DNA of 64,000 nucleotides from Polaribacter filamentus (GCF_002943715.1 NZ_MQUA01000013.1:985001-1049000); one strand, 5' to 3'. Counted from the stretch's first letter, positions 52,442 to 62,808 are shown. Notes: generated by a model not told the origin, from the sequence alone. A program made the numbers and translations.

Positions 52442-53328
52442 AGAGAAATTGTTAATGTCACATTATAAATATTGCTTTGACGTGTGAATTCTAGTGTATG
52501 TTTTTTTGGATAAAGTAAAGATAACCTTCTTTTTAAATTTGTTAGTCCAATACCTTTAGGTTGGTTTTTCTTTGTTTCATCAAAATTATTTTCAATAGAA
52601 AAATAGATGATTTTAGCATCGTTAGTTAAATTAATTTTGATGAAAGCATCTTCCTCTAAAGTTTCTACGCCATGCTTAAAAGCATTTTCTAAGAGATTAA
52701 TAAACAACAAAGGTGCAATGGTTAAAGTTTTATCAATATCCTGATTAAAAGTGATTAAAACGGACTTTTTATATCTTATTTTGTGTAACTCTATGTAGTT
52801 TTCTAAATACGTTATTTCATTTTTTATGGTAACACTGCTTTTTTCACCTTGATAAATGGTATAACGCATCATTTCAGATAGTTTTAAAATTACTTCAGGA
52901 GCTTGCTTAGAGTTTTTTATGGTCAATCCATATAGGTTATTTAGCGTATTAAAAAAGAAATGTGGATTTAACTGACTTCTTAAATGCAATAATTCTGCTT
53001 GTGTTTGCTCATTTTTTAATCGGACTGTAGTGTTAATATGATGGATTAAAAGATCTATTAAAAATACAAATAAGAGAATAAAATAAGAAGGATCTAAAAT
53101 GTCTTCTATAAAGCTGTATTCCTTTATAACGGTAACTACTAAAAGTACAGTAACTGCAATAAAAAACATTCGAAAACAAAAACGTAGCAACCCCCATTTT
53201 TTAATGATATTTTCATCTTCATTAATATTATTTCTGTTTCTAAATTTTAAGTAAATATATACCAGTAAAAACACAATAAACTCTGAAAATACAATAATTA
53301 ACCATATGTTTTTTTGAGATTCTAACAT
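52438..53328 (-). CDS. LytS-like sensor histidine kinase
   Basis: This 296-residue kinase has membrane helices near residues 8-28, 48-68 and 76-95. It has the His_kinase motif LNPHFFFNTLNNLYGLT near 120, LLENAFKHGVE and GIGLTNLKRRLSLLYP. It is shorter at the N-terminus than the other two kinases in the window. It is divergent from the CPBP protease gene, with 260 bp between them that hold no further gene. Confidence 0.92.
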   Translation of the reverse strand: MLESQKNIWLIIVFSEFIVFLLVYIYLKFRNRNNINEDENIIKKWGLLRFCFRMFFIAVTVLLVVTVIKEYSFIEDILDPSYFILLFVFLIDLLIHHINTTVRLKNEQTQAELLHLRSQLNPHFFFNTLNNLYGLTIKNSKQAPEVILKLSEMMRYTIYQGEKSSVTIKNEITYLENYIELHKIRYKKSVLITFNQDIDKTLTIAPLLFINLLENAFKHGVETLEEDAFIKINLTNDAKIIYFSIENNFDETKKNQPKGIGLTNLKRRLSLLYPKKHTLEFTRQSNIYNVTLTISL

Positions 53329-53591
53329 CGCTGTAATAAATATAGAATATTAAAATTAAGTGCAATCCATTGTTTCATATCAACCAATAATACGTAAATA
53401 TTATGATATAAAAATATGAAATGACAAACACCTCTTTTATTGACACAAACAATATTGTTTTAATGTTCAACTATATGTTGTGCGTTTTAATTGTGTTTAT
53501 AAAATGAAAACAGCACAGTTAGTCATATTTTTTTTCAACTTTATAATATTGAAGATAAGTTTGCTGAAAATATAATTAAACGCCATTAATT

Positions 53592-54269
53592 ATGGAAGAA
53601 AGTATTAAAATAAATAAGCCAATACATTTTGCATTCGATTTAATCATTTACATAGCCATTATGTTTTTGATTAGAGAAACCTCTATACCAAATACACATT
53701 ATCTAGTCACAGGTTTTTTGTATTCTGGGACTACTTTAGTTCTAGCAACTTTGCAAATGAGAAGAAGAGGAATTACTTGGAAATCTATTGGATTGCGAAA
53801 ACCCAAAAGTATACCCAAAACACTTTTAAAATCAGGAATCATATTTATAACTATAATTATTACCATTCTTACATTTAAATTTATTGCAGATTCATTTTCT
53901 TTTTTTAATAGTACAACTCCAAATGAAAATACAGGTTTACACGCTTCAGTTAAAGATGTAAATTATATCAATTTTAGTATCGTTTTATTTTTTGTGTGGA
54001 TACAATCTGCTTTAGAAGAATTGTTAGAACGTGCATTTCTTATTACTTGGTTAGAAGGCTTAATGGGGAACTTACGATTTAAAACAGCAATTGCAATTGC
54101 TATTCAGGCTTGTATTTGGGGATTTAGACATTCGTATGATTTTTCTGAACGTTCTGTTACAGTAGCATTAATTGGTATTATTATGGGAATTGCATATGTG
54201 AAGTTTGGCAGGAATTTATGGCCTGTAATTATTGCTCATATTATATTGAACACTATGTCTATGTTTTAA
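53592..54269 (+). CDS. CPBP-family intramembrane metalloprotease
   Basis: This 225-residue protein has about six membrane helices. The CPBP (Abi/CAAX protease) motifs are EELLER near residue 142, FRHSYD with histidine near 178 and a C-terminal HIILNT. Such proteases process prenylated or secreted peptides and some give immunity to bacteriocins. With the serine hydrolase and two-component system nearby it could be part of a peptide-stress response. The ATG at 53592 follows a short AT-rich leader. Confidence 0.85.
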   Translation: MEESIKINKPIHFAFDLIIYIAIMFLIRETSIPNTHYLVTGFLYSGTTLVLATLQMRRRGITWKSIGLRKPKSIPKTLLKSGIIFITIIITILTFKFIADSFSFFNSTTPNENTGLHASVKDVNYINFSIVLFFVWIQSALEELLERAFLITWLEGLMGNLRFKTAIAIAIQACIWGFRHSYDFSERSVTVALIGIIMGIAYVKFGRNLWPVIIAHIILNTMSMF

Positions 54270-54324
54270 TTTTGATAAATTAAAATCAATAACCTGCATT
54301 TCTCATTGAATAAACTGACAACAA

Positions 54325-54789
54325 ATGAAAATTAAATATTTAAATAAAAGACCAGATTTAGCTCAAAAAAGTAGATTGAATAAGAAATATCTTCAATTTC
54401 AAGAACTCATATCTGAATTAAGAGATATGGTATTAAATATTGAAATTAAACATTCTTTAAATAATGCTATCGATACAATGAATTCATTATCCGACTTTGA
54501 TAAAAAGTTAGGAAAACAATTAAAAAGTGAGCAATCAAAAATTCTAAAACTTCTAAAGAATGAACTTAAATTAGTTACAAAAAATTATTATAGAAATAAA
54601 TGGTTAGCCTTTGGAATTGGTGCTTTGGGTGTTCCAATAGGAATAGCGATTGGAGTTATTATGGGTAATATGGCTTTTATTGGAATAGGACTACCCATAG
54701 GATTTGGATTTGGACTCGCTGTTGGAACAGGGTTGGACCTAAAAGTTAAGGAAAAAGGAAAACAATTAAAATTTGAAATAAAATATTAA
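54325..54789 (+). CDS. Glycine-rich membrane protein of unknown function
   Basis: This 154-residue protein has a charged helical N-terminal domain with coiled-coil character (about residues 20-90, KLGKQLKSEQSKILKLLKNELKL). Two glycine-zipper membrane helices follow near 95-145 (FGIGALGVPIGIAIGVIMGNMAFIGIGLPIGFGFGLAVGTG). Glycine-zipper pairs occur in oligomeric membrane proteins. It lies between the CPBP protease and the serine hydrolase, with 23 bp to the latter. Confidence 0.6.
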   Translation: MKIKYLNKRPDLAQKSRLNKKYLQFQELISELRDMVLNIEIKHSLNNAIDTMNSLSDFDKKLGKQLKSEQSKILKLLKNELKLVTKNYYRNKWLAFGIGALGVPIGIAIGVIMGNMAFIGIGLPIGFGFGLAVGTGLDLKVKEKGKQLKFEIKY

Positions 54790-54812
54790 GTATAAAACTA
54801 AATAAAATTAAG

Positions 54813-55874
54813 ATGATAAAAATAAAATTCACAATACTTGCTTTAATTGTTTCATTTCTAGCAAGTGCCCAAAAAATAAATAATGCAGCAGATAGTTTAA
54901 TGTCAGATGTTTTTGAGGAAAACGGATCAGGAGGAATCGCTATAGTAGTTAAAGACGGTGAAGTATTGTACAGAAAAGCATTTGGAATGGCTGATATGGA
55001 ATTAGATGTTAAAATGACTCCAGAAAACATTTTAAGAATTGGCTCAATCACTAAGCAATTTACAGCTTCCGCAATTCTAAAGCTAATGGAAGATGGAAAA
55101 CTTGATTTACAAGATGATATTACCAAATACATTAAGGATTACCCAACACAAGGGCATAGTATAACAATTGAACATTTACTTACCCACACATCTGGCATCA
55201 AAAATTTAACAAGTATGAAAACTTGGACGGCTGAATTGAGAAAAAGGCATTTTACTCCAAAAGAAAAGGTTGATTTCTTTAAAAATGAGCCTATGGATTT
55301 TATTCCAGGAGAAAAATTTAAATATAATAATTCAGGGTATATTCTTTTGGGATACATCATTGAGATTGTGTCGGGAAAGAAATATTCGGAATATATCGAT
55401 GAGAATTTTTTCAAACCTTTAGGGATGAATAATTCTTTTTATGAATCAACTTCAGATTTAGTAAAAAACCGTGCAAAAGGATACCAAAAACAGGAAGGGA
55501 GGTACAAAAACGCTAACTTTATAGATATGTCTAATCCATATGCTGCAGGATCATTAATATCAACAGTAGATGATTTGTATAAATGGAATAACGCAATATT
55601 TAATGACAAAATTGTATCTAAATCAACTTTAGATAAGGCACATAGCTCATACAAATTGAATAATGGGGAGTTAACGGGATATGGATATGGTTGGGATATA
55701 AACAATATAAAAAATAATAAAGTAATATTACATGGTGGTGCTGTTTCAGGGTATCTTACATTTTCGCTATATATTCCTAGAAAAGATATTTTTGTTGCTG
55801 TACTATCGAATTGCACTTGCAATCGCCCACGAAAAACTGCAATTAAATTAGCAATACTGGCACTTAACAATTAA
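54813..55874 (+). CDS. Class C beta-lactamase-fold serine hydrolase, exported
   Basis: This 353-residue protein has a signal peptide of about 18 residues (MIKIKFTILALIVSFLASAQ). The active site is S-I-T-K near 81-84 (IGSITKQFTAS), YNN near 173 and HGG near 310. It is the paralogue of the hydrolase at 4779, with the same FFKNEPMDFIPGE and NNSGYILLGYII segments. Unlike the hydrolase at 47597 it has no C-terminal extension. It is last gene of the CPBP/glycine-rich/hydrolase group. Confidence 0.9.
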   Translation: MIKIKFTILALIVSFLASAQKINNAADSLMSDVFEENGSGGIAIVVKDGEVLYRKAFGMADMELDVKMTPENILRIGSITKQFTASAILKLMEDGKLDLQDDITKYIKDYPTQGHSITIEHLLTHTSGIKNLTSMKTWTAELRKRHFTPKEKVDFFKNEPMDFIPGEKFKYNNSGYILLGYIIEIVSGKKYSEYIDENFFKPLGMNNSFYESTSDLVKNRAKGYQKQEGRYKNANFIDMSNPYAAGSLISTVDDLYKWNNAIFNDKIVSKSTLDKAHSSYKLNNGELTGYGYGWDINNIKNNKVILHGGAVSGYLTFSLYIPRKDIFVAVLSNCTCNRPRKTAIKLAILALNN

Positions 55875-55914
55875 AAAATTAGTCAATGAAGTTTAACTTG
55901 ACCTCATACTAATT

Positions 55915-56812
55915 TTGGTAAAAACAATAGGTGAGTGGAGCGTCCATATTTTAGGGGTCTAGTAATAGATACCCTTAAGAGTTATAATTTTAAATACCTC
56001 TAAGAGCAGTCTTAAAAAAGTTAGCCTGTTTCCTAAAATATAGCGTAACGAACCGTAATTCTTTCCAAAATTATATGCAGTCTTGAATTTTTGTTTCTTT
56101 TGTTTCAATACAAAAGATAATGAAATATGAAAAAGAAGTTTAATCGGAGCTATAGATATAACAAGTGTATAGAAATTTAAGAAAGGATTTAGCGGTTGGG
56201 AAATTTTATACTCTTGTGGCAATCTAACGAAAAGCTCGTGGAAAAAAATTTAACGAGAATATCCTCGCCAACGTAAAGTTTAAAACGAATCTAAAAGGTT
56301 AGCTTTTTTTTGGCGTTGGTAAGCGATGGATAATTGTGTTTAAAAAAATTACTGCGACAGGATAATTATTTTTAAAAAGCAATCGAGCGTTTGCGAGCGG
56401 CAATTTTACATAACGACTAATTATAGTTACAAATTTATAGTTCTGAAGTTTCTTATAATAACGTATTTGAAGAATTATCTTTAGTTTTTCTAAATATGGG
56501 ATTTATAAACAAGTTTAATGAATACTTGTTGACGAATTGTAAAACACCCCCAAACAAATGTTAATTGAATGTTCAGAGCTTTCTGGGATATTTTACATAA
56601 TAGAGAATTATAGCTATCCAATTTACGAAGTGAATTTGTATTATAATGTTCTGCGTTATGTTACTTTGCTTTGGTAAAAAGCGAAGTTCTTAGCTCAAAC
56701 TTTCTTTTATTTTTTTCTTTCCAAAAGTTTCTTTAAAAATGTAATGAAATACTCTTTGCCCGAAGTGACGATAGGAGCGAAGTGGGAATGTGTATGGAAT
56801 GGGATTATTATC
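55915..56812 (+). repeat. Long dispersed repeat, copy 3
   Basis: The same blocks and order as copy 2 are seen, starting AACAATAGGTGAGTGGAGCGTC and ending GTATGGAATGGGATTA. It contains the R/L-type pair at 56406-56663 and a shared segment, TAACGTATTTGAAGAATTATC through GTAAAACACCCCCAAAC, also found in copy 4 but not in copy 2. No gene is seen. Confidence 0.85.
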
Positions 56813-56829
56813 TATAAATTTTAATTAAA

Positions 56830-56874
56830 TACGGAATTCCGTAAATCTGTACTTGTTAAAATTCTGTATATTTG
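56830..56874 (+). promoter_or_regulatory. Promoter and palindrome of the three-gene operon
   Basis: TACGGAATTCCGTA (56830-56843) is a perfect 14-bp palindrome. TATATTTG (56867-56874) fits the -7 TAnnTTTG box and lies 25 bp upstream of the TTG start at 56899. A regulator bound at the palindrome could control the operon. No regulator gene is adjacent. Confidence 0.5.
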
Positions 56875-56898
56875 AGAGAACAACTTTAACCTTATACA

Positions 56899-59415
56899 TT
56901 GAATAACCATAAAATCTACGATTATAAATTACTATGGAAAACAAAACAGATATTTAAAAATATTAATTTAAAATTTAATGTTTTTAAATTCAAAGCTAAG
57001 AATAAATACCTCTTAGAAAAAGAAAGGCTATCAGTTAGAAAAGTTTATCTTTTTGAAATTATCAAGAATATAATAATAGCATTCTTTTTTGTTATTCTCT
57101 TATATCTTATAGAGTTTTTTTCTCAAAACACATATTTAAAATACGTTGATAGTTTTCCAGATTGGTTAAGACTTATAATCGATATAATCCCTAAACCTAA
57201 TTATCCAGAAAGTAAAGATGCTGTTAATGGGTTTATTTCTCTATTAGCTAGTATTTCTGGTGTTTTACTGGCTTTGTTTTACCCAATTTTAGCGACAATA
57301 GCGAGTTCTGGATATGCAAAAGTTAATTCTAGTATTAGAAATTTGTTGTTTTTAGAGCCAATAACACAAAACTATTTAAGAAGATTAGCTTTCTTAACAG
57401 CATATTCTGTCTGCGTTTTTCTATTTGTAACATTTGGATTTTATCCTGGGAATTTGATTCTTACATTTTTGGCAATCCTAAGTCTTATAAGCCTATTTAA
57501 CTTATTAAAAATTGGTTCTGGAGTATATAGCCTTTTTGAACCTGACACATTGGCTAAAATTGCTAATAAACAGATAGTTGATAATATAAAAAACGTTACA
57601 ATTCATAGTGCATATTGGAATAATTCTAATTTTCAACTTTTTTTTAGAAGACAAGTAGAGAAAGACCTTGAAATTTTACGATTATTAAATGTTATAAGTA
57701 TTGAGGGTGTTTCTATTAATGAAAGATCCTTTCTAAACACAATCACTCAAACTTTAGGCCTTTTGGAGTTTTATCTAAATAAAAAAAATAACATCCCTTT
57801 AAAAAGTAAATGGTTTAAAAATAAAAGAGAACACAAATCATATTTTGAAACTGATATGCATAATCGAGAATTATCTATTAGCAATAGATCATATTTCGTA
57901 ACTAACGAAGTTTCAAATAACTTTTGGTTTGAAGAACAAATCTTTACTATTTACAGTGAAATAGGTAAGAAAGTTAGCTTACTAGAAAATCAAGAAATAA
58001 GATATAAGTATTTAAATAAATCAACTAGAGCCTTACAATATTTTGGGTATTCATTTGAATATGATTTAGCTAACAAATTACTTTTAGAAAATTTATCTAT
58101 AACTAAAGGGTCATTAATCCATAAAGAGAAGAATACCTATGGAAATTCTGAGAATAATTTAATCTTAATCGAAACAATGATTTCTTCAAGTATCAGGGAT
58201 TATCATTTAAGTTTTTTTAATTCAGTAGAAGCTCTTAATATAACTGCTTTTAATGCTGAGATTACTAAAATAGATTGGAATGAAAAATCTTCGTTATATA
58301 AATTGAGCTTGCCATATAAACTCAATTCTTTCTTCGAAGAATATTTTAATTATATTAAAAATGAGAAACTTGTAGAAAATCAACAAATTACTCCTGTATG
58401 GTATATTACACAACATATCACAGCTGAATATTTAATTTTAGTAGAGAAGAACTTTAATAAAACAATTGAGCAGATAAAATCATTTGTATTACCTCTTTTA
58501 GAAACTTGTAAGGAAAATAACAATCATTTAGCTGTTGCATTTACTTGTCAATGTGCTTTAGAATTAATTGATAAAATAAAATTCAGAATACCAAGAATAA
58601 GTAAAATTATTGAAGAATTTGATTCAAATAACTTGCACAAAGGAACACACACTTGGACAAAGTTAAATTCAAAAGATGCTTATTTAGAGCTTGACAAATT
58701 GGAAGAAGTATTCATTTTAGAGATATCGGAGACTATGAAAGATATATACACTTTGAAATGGGATGAAAACAGTCCAGATATTTTTGCTAAATCATTTTCT
58801 ATAATCTCTAGCGAGATAAATAAATCTTTTATTGAAAATGATGTAGAGAAATTTAAAAAGATATTTCCCGGTTTCTTAAGAAGTTCACTAGCCTCTTTTT
58901 ATACACTTTACCACGATAGATATAAAGATAGATATCATCATCACTTAGAAATAATATATCAAGTGCATATAGAATTAATGCAGTTATCTGGACTTGGCTA
59001 TATTTATTCTGAACTATATAATTCATCATTTTGGTTAGAAATAACTAAATGTTGGGATGAAATAAAAATGGATGAGAATCAAATAAAATTAATAATATCA
59101 TCCTATAACTTCTATACGAATCATAAGCTTGGAACTGGCATTAATTTTTCAGATAATTTTAATAGAAAAAAGCGATTATCAAAAGTAATCGAAGATAAAA
59201 AAATTAATGCAACAGATTATATAAACAGTATAATTCGAAGATATGTAGATGACGGAATACATACTGATGACAACTATGAAGAGATATTTTTAGAAATGTA
59301 TTTATTTACTTTTTTAGATGCTAAAGAAGGAGCTTTAGAAATAGAAGAAAATGGAAGAAGGTCAATATTTTTTGATATAAATAGAATAATAGAAGATAAA
59401 TATGGAAAAAAGTAA
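56899..59415 (+). CDS. Large membrane protein of unknown function (operon gene 1)
   Basis: This is an 838-residue protein from a TTG start. Membrane helices are near residues 55-75, 110-135, 160-182 and 185-205, with SLLASISGVLLALFYPILATIASSGYAKVNSSIR recalling DUF2254-like proteins. The remaining 620 residues are a helical cytoplasmic domain without recognised motifs. It overlaps the next gene by 14 bp. Size and membrane anchoring with a large helical domain suggest a sensor or scaffold, which is a guess. It could be part of a defence or stress system. Confidence 0.7.
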   Translation: MNNHKIYDYKLLWKTKQIFKNINLKFNVFKFKAKNKYLLEKERLSVRKVYLFEIIKNIIIAFFFVILLYLIEFFSQNTYLKYVDSFPDWLRLIIDIIPKPNYPESKDAVNGFISLLASISGVLLALFYPILATIASSGYAKVNSSIRNLLFLEPITQNYLRRLAFLTAYSVCVFLFVTFGFYPGNLILTFLAILSLISLFNLLKIGSGVYSLFEPDTLAKIANKQIVDNIKNVTIHSAYWNNSNFQLFFRRQVEKDLEILRLLNVISIEGVSINERSFLNTITQTLGLLEFYLNKKNNIPLKSKWFKNKREHKSYFETDMHNRELSISNRSYFVTNEVSNNFWFEEQIFTIYSEIGKKVSLLENQEIRYKYLNKSTRALQYFGYSFEYDLANKLLLENLSITKGSLIHKEKNTYGNSENNLILIETMISSSIRDYHLSFFNSVEALNITAFNAEITKIDWNEKSSLYKLSLPYKLNSFFEEYFNYIKNEKLVENQQITPVWYITQHITAEYLILVEKNFNKTIEQIKSFVLPLLETCKENNNHLAVAFTCQCALELIDKIKFRIPRISKIIEEFDSNNLHKGTHTWTKLNSKDAYLELDKLEEVFILEISETMKDIYTLKWDENSPDIFAKSFSIISSEINKSFIENDVEKFKKIFPGFLRSSLASFYTLYHDRYKDRYHHHLEIIYQVHIELMQLSGLGYIYSELYNSSFWLEITKCWDEIKMDENQIKLIISSYNFYTNHKLGTGINFSDNFNRKKRLSKVIEDKKINATDYINSIIRRYVDDGIHTDDNYEEIFLEMYLFTFLDAKEGALEIEENGRRSIFFDINRIIEDKYGKK

Positions 59416-60334
59416 AACTGACCAAATATCTTTAGATTTTGATACTCCAAGAAGTGATTTTCTCTTAAAGCATAATTCTTCTATGTTTATACAGGATTTA
59501 TCGTTTTCTAAATATTCTATTAAAGAGAAATTCTTAACAATTTCTTTAGAATCTAAAATACAAGATGAAGTAGTTGATTTTTTATCAAACAAAATAACCA
59601 CATTTCGATATAGAAATAATTGGGGAAATAGATTGAATTTAAATGATGCTGTATTAGAGTTGTTAGAAACTATATCAAGTAAATTAGTACACAATGGAAA
59701 TTGTATTATAGAAAAAATATATGAAGATGGTAATTTAATTTGTTTAAAAGTCGTTAGAGGAGAAGTTATCATTAAAAGAAAAAATGTAATTCAAATTATT
59801 CCGGCTAATATAGCAAAGGAAATTAATTATAAAACCAAAGTATTTATTCCTAAAGCTAAGTGTTTTATACTTGAATTTCCTGAAGAAATTTGCTCTAGTA
59901 AAGATTTTAAATATATTTTAGAACAAATGGTAAAAATAGATTCGAAAGACCCTATGTTCTCAATTATGAATTCCTCAAATTTAAGTAAAGTAAAAGGTTA
60001 TGATGGAATGAAGCATAGAGACAAACTAGATATTATTCTAAGGAAACTCACACGTAAAATATCTTGGCATCATAGAGAACAATTTTCATCACGAGATAAG
60101 TTTTCAAACTACTATTCTACTTTAAGAGCTCTGAAATTCAGGAAAACAAGAGTAATTATGTTAAACCATCTTTTTGATTTTATTAAGCTAATCGTTGAAG
60201 ATTCTTTTCCTGATACTAAATTAAACATAGCATATAGCAAGACTATTGAAGATATTGATAATATAATTTCGGATTATGAAAAAGGTGAATTTTCTCACGA
60301 ATTACATATGCAAATAATCCAAGAATACTTGTAA
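59402..60334 (+). CDS. Unknown protein, operon gene 2
   Basis: This 310-residue protein has no membrane helix or signal and no recognised domain. Segments include SLESKIQDEVVDFLSNKITTFRYRNNWGNRLNLNDAVLELLETISSKLVHNGNCIIEKIYEDG and a basic stretch KHRDKLDIILRKLTRKISWHHREQFSSRD. The ATG lies inside the end of gene 1 (14-bp overlap), so translation is coupled. It is followed 148 bp later by the start of the interrupted nuclease-like gene. Confidence 0.65.
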   Translation: MEKSKTDQISLDFDTPRSDFLLKHNSSMFIQDLSFSKYSIKEKFLTISLESKIQDEVVDFLSNKITTFRYRNNWGNRLNLNDAVLELLETISSKLVHNGNCIIEKIYEDGNLICLKVVRGEVIIKRKNVIQIIPANIAKEINYKTKVFIPKAKCFILEFPEEICSSKDFKYILEQMVKIDSKDPMFSIMNSSNLSKVKGYDGMKHRDKLDIILRKLTRKISWHHREQFSSRDKFSNYYSTLRALKFRKTRVIMLNHLFDFIKLIVEDSFPDTKLNIAYSKTIEDIDNIISDYEKGEFSHELHMQIIQEYL

Positions 60335-60482
60335 TATTTTATGATAGAATTTGTGGAATTTCAATTATACAATTTTGATTTAAAATTTACACCAAAACCA
60401 AATGGGAGGGAAGGAGTTGATTGTTTAATTGGAAATACTCAAATATATCGATAATCAATAGTTGACCACAATACTAACCAAG

Positions 60483-60502
60483 ATGTACGAAATATATAAA
60501 CC
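60483..60502 (+). pseudogene. First codons of the IS5-interrupted nuclease-like gene
   Basis: ATG TAC GAA ATA TAT AAA CC codes MYEIYK and the first bases of codon 7. Removing the IS5 element and one copy of the 6-bp repeat TAAACC joins this in frame to ...PLVSEEKLNRKFKLL at 61785. It fixes the true start of the third operon gene. Confidence 0.85.
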
Positions 60503-61778
60503 AAGACCGTTGCAAAAAGCGAACTTAATTAATTTTACTTTTTAGAGTTCCCTTTTTTTTAGCTAAAACATCGATTATGCTATTTTTTTTCTATTTTAAG
60601 TGAGTAAATGCCTTTTTTAGGCTTCATTTTTCCTTAATTTTTACAATTAGACGCAAATATCCCTGGACTTCGATATAAATTGTAGCACATTGCCTCCATC
60701 AAATTTTGTGTATGCATTTTTTTCATCCCTCTGTATCTTGCAATTCCACCTTTAAACCATAATTTTATTCCTCCAAAAGTACGTTCTACTTTAAACCTTG
60801 TTTTTCCTATTAATTTATTGAATCTAGTTTCCCATTTTGTTAACGGTTTATTTTTTACCGCCTTTTTAAGGATATGATTCTTTAAATTACGCTTCTTTAA
60901 AATCGCAACATTTTTCTTTGATTGGTACCCTTTATCTGCCTTTAGAGGGATGTCTTTTGGTAATACCACATTTACAGTTTCTAGAACTTCCTCCAAATTT
61001 GCAATCTCATTTTTGCTGGCAGTTGTGGTTAGTACTCCTAGAACAAGTCCTTCGTTATCCGTTACATGATGCTTTTTAAACCCAAAATGGTACTTTCCTC
61101 TTTTCTTTAACCAAGTACCCTCTTTATCGACACTATCTGGATATTCTTTGTGTACTTCTACTTGGTCTGCAAAGCGGTCTTCGGTTACCTTAAAATTTGT
61201 TTTTCCTTTTGGTCTAAGTGGCGTATCTATTACACTAGCGTCTATTATTAAACCTGTTTTTACAATGATATTATGTGCTTCTAGCTGTTTGTTTATGGAG
61301 GTAAATAATTTTTCGAAGGTTTGTGTTTTGGTTAATGCGGTTCTAAACCTACTTAAAGTACTATGATCTGGAGCAACCTGTTCAATGGTCATCCCACAAA
61401 AATAACTAAAGGAAAGACTGTCATTTATTCGGTCTTCAACTTCATAATCGCTTAAACCATACCAACTTTGTAAAAGACACATTTTAAAAAGTAATGTCCC
61501 ATCATAAGAAGGCTTGCCAGTGGCACTTTTTCCTTTTAAATAATCATTATTTATTAGGATAGAGATCGTATCCCAATCGATAAGGGTGTTTATTTGGGTG
61601 AAAAATGTCTTTTTAATTTTTCTTGCTCGTAAATCACAAATGCTATCGGCTAAAGTTGGTTGTTTTTGTATTTTCATACACTAAATTTACAACTTAATAT
61701 ACTTACAATCATATATTTAACATAAATAATTACGTGTTATTTTTGTGCTTTTTATTAGGTACTTCCTTGCAACGGTCT
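60503..61778 (-). mobile_element. Complete IS5-family element with 6-bp target duplication
   Basis: The element is 1276 bp with terminal repeats AAGACCGTTGCAA and TTGCAACGGTCT. TAAACC occurs at 60497-60502 and 61779-61784 as target duplication (the exact length could be 4-6 bp given the repeated bases). It splits the third gene of the operon after codon 6. Confidence 0.9.
60634..61677 (-). CDS. IS5-family transposase
   Basis: This 347-residue transposase has a DUF772-type N-terminus (LLFKMCLLQSWYGLSDYEVEDRINDSLSFSYFCGM). Catalytic Asp residues are in TGLIIDASVIDTP (near 145) and PLKADKGYQSKKN (near 250), and Glu is in FKVERTFGGIK (near 300). All are intact and the ends are complete, so the element may be active. 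Confidence 0.92.
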   Translation of the reverse strand: MKIQKQPTLADSICDLRARKIKKTFFTQINTLIDWDTISILINNDYLKGKSATGKPSYDGTLLFKMCLLQSWYGLSDYEVEDRINDSLSFSYFCGMTIEQVAPDHSTLSRFRTALTKTQTFEKLFTSINKQLEAHNIIVKTGLIIDASVIDTPLRPKGKTNFKVTEDRFADQVEVHKEYPDSVDKEGTWLKKRGKYHFGFKKHHVTDNEGLVLGVLTTTASKNEIANLEEVLETVNVVLPKDIPLKADKGYQSKKNVAILKKRNLKNHILKKAVKNKPLTKWETRFNKLIGKTRFKVERTFGGIKLWFKGGIARYRGMKKMHTQNLMEAMCYNLYRSPGIFASNCKN

Positions 61779-61784
61779 TAAACC

Positions 61785-62808
61785 ATTAGTTTCAGAAGAA
61801 AAATTAAACAGAAAGTTTAAACTACTAACAGAAAGTTCTCTATTCGACCCAGCTAAGAACATTATTGATAATATATGTGTATTGTTTGATGATAAAGATG
61901 GGAATTTTATTAAGGATTTTCAAAGTACTGGTTTTGATGGTCGACTTTGGGAAATCTATTTGTTCATATTTCTATTTGAAAACAAATTCAAATTTATAGA
62001 TGATGTAGACAGACCAGACTTTCACGTTAAGAAAGGTGATTGTGATTTTTTTATCGAGGCAAGTTTATCGGCAGAAAAAATTGATGAAGAATACACTGAA
62101 GAGTTTATAAAAAAATCTGTAAAAGAAGAAGATTTAGAAATTCAGAAAAAAATAACAGATTATTACTCAATAAGACTTGGGAGTGTTCTATTTTCTAAAT
62201 TAAATAAAAAATACTGGGAATTGGATTGGGTTCAAAATAAACCATTGGTATTCGCCATAACACCATCTCACAACTACATTTCAAAATTTCTACCACCTTC
62301 AAAAATAACTGAATATCTATATGGTATAAAAGTAATAACAGAAGAAACAGATGATGAGCTTCTACATATTAAAGATGAGACAGTTGTAGAGCATATCCAT
62401 AAAGAGAAAAAAATCCCTTCAAACTTTTTTTCACATCCAGATACTGAAAACATTAGTGCAATAATTTTTTCTAACAATTGTGATTTACATAAATTCAATA
62501 GAATGGGATATGAACACAGCTTGTCTGAAAAGGAACTAATAATGATACGTTCTGGTTACAAATTCGATGATAATAAACCAAATGCAAAAGCTAAGGAATT
62601 TGCTCATCAAATAGAAAAAGGAAAATCTACTGAAGACTGGAATGAAAGTTTAACAGTCTATCATAATCCGAACGCTAATATTCCATTGGATAAAAATATT
62701 TTTCAAAACGTTCGCCAAATTTGGTTAAACGATGAAAAAGAATTGGATGGTATTATGATGAAACATTTTGTTTACCATTCAATTACAATTTCCAGTGAAA
62801 TAGTATAA
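61785..62808 (+). pseudogene. Main part of the IS5-interrupted nuclease-like gene (operon gene 3)
   Basis: With the six codons at 60483 the restored protein has 347 residues. FDGRLWEIYLFIFLFENKFKFIDDVDRPDFHVKKGDCDFFIEASLS resembles PD-(D/E)xK-type nuclease cores (PDF, then FIEA), but the lysine of the motif is replaced by alanine or lies elsewhere. The listed TTG at 61882 is internal. The gene is disrupted in this strain, though a shorter product from an internal start is possible. It was the third gene of the operon. Confidence 0.75.

Noticed and set aside
60342..60455. 37-codon frame MIEFVEFQLYNFDLKF... between operon genes 2 and 3
   Set aside because: Too short and unrecognised; it may be a remnant or chance frame in the gap before the interrupted gene.
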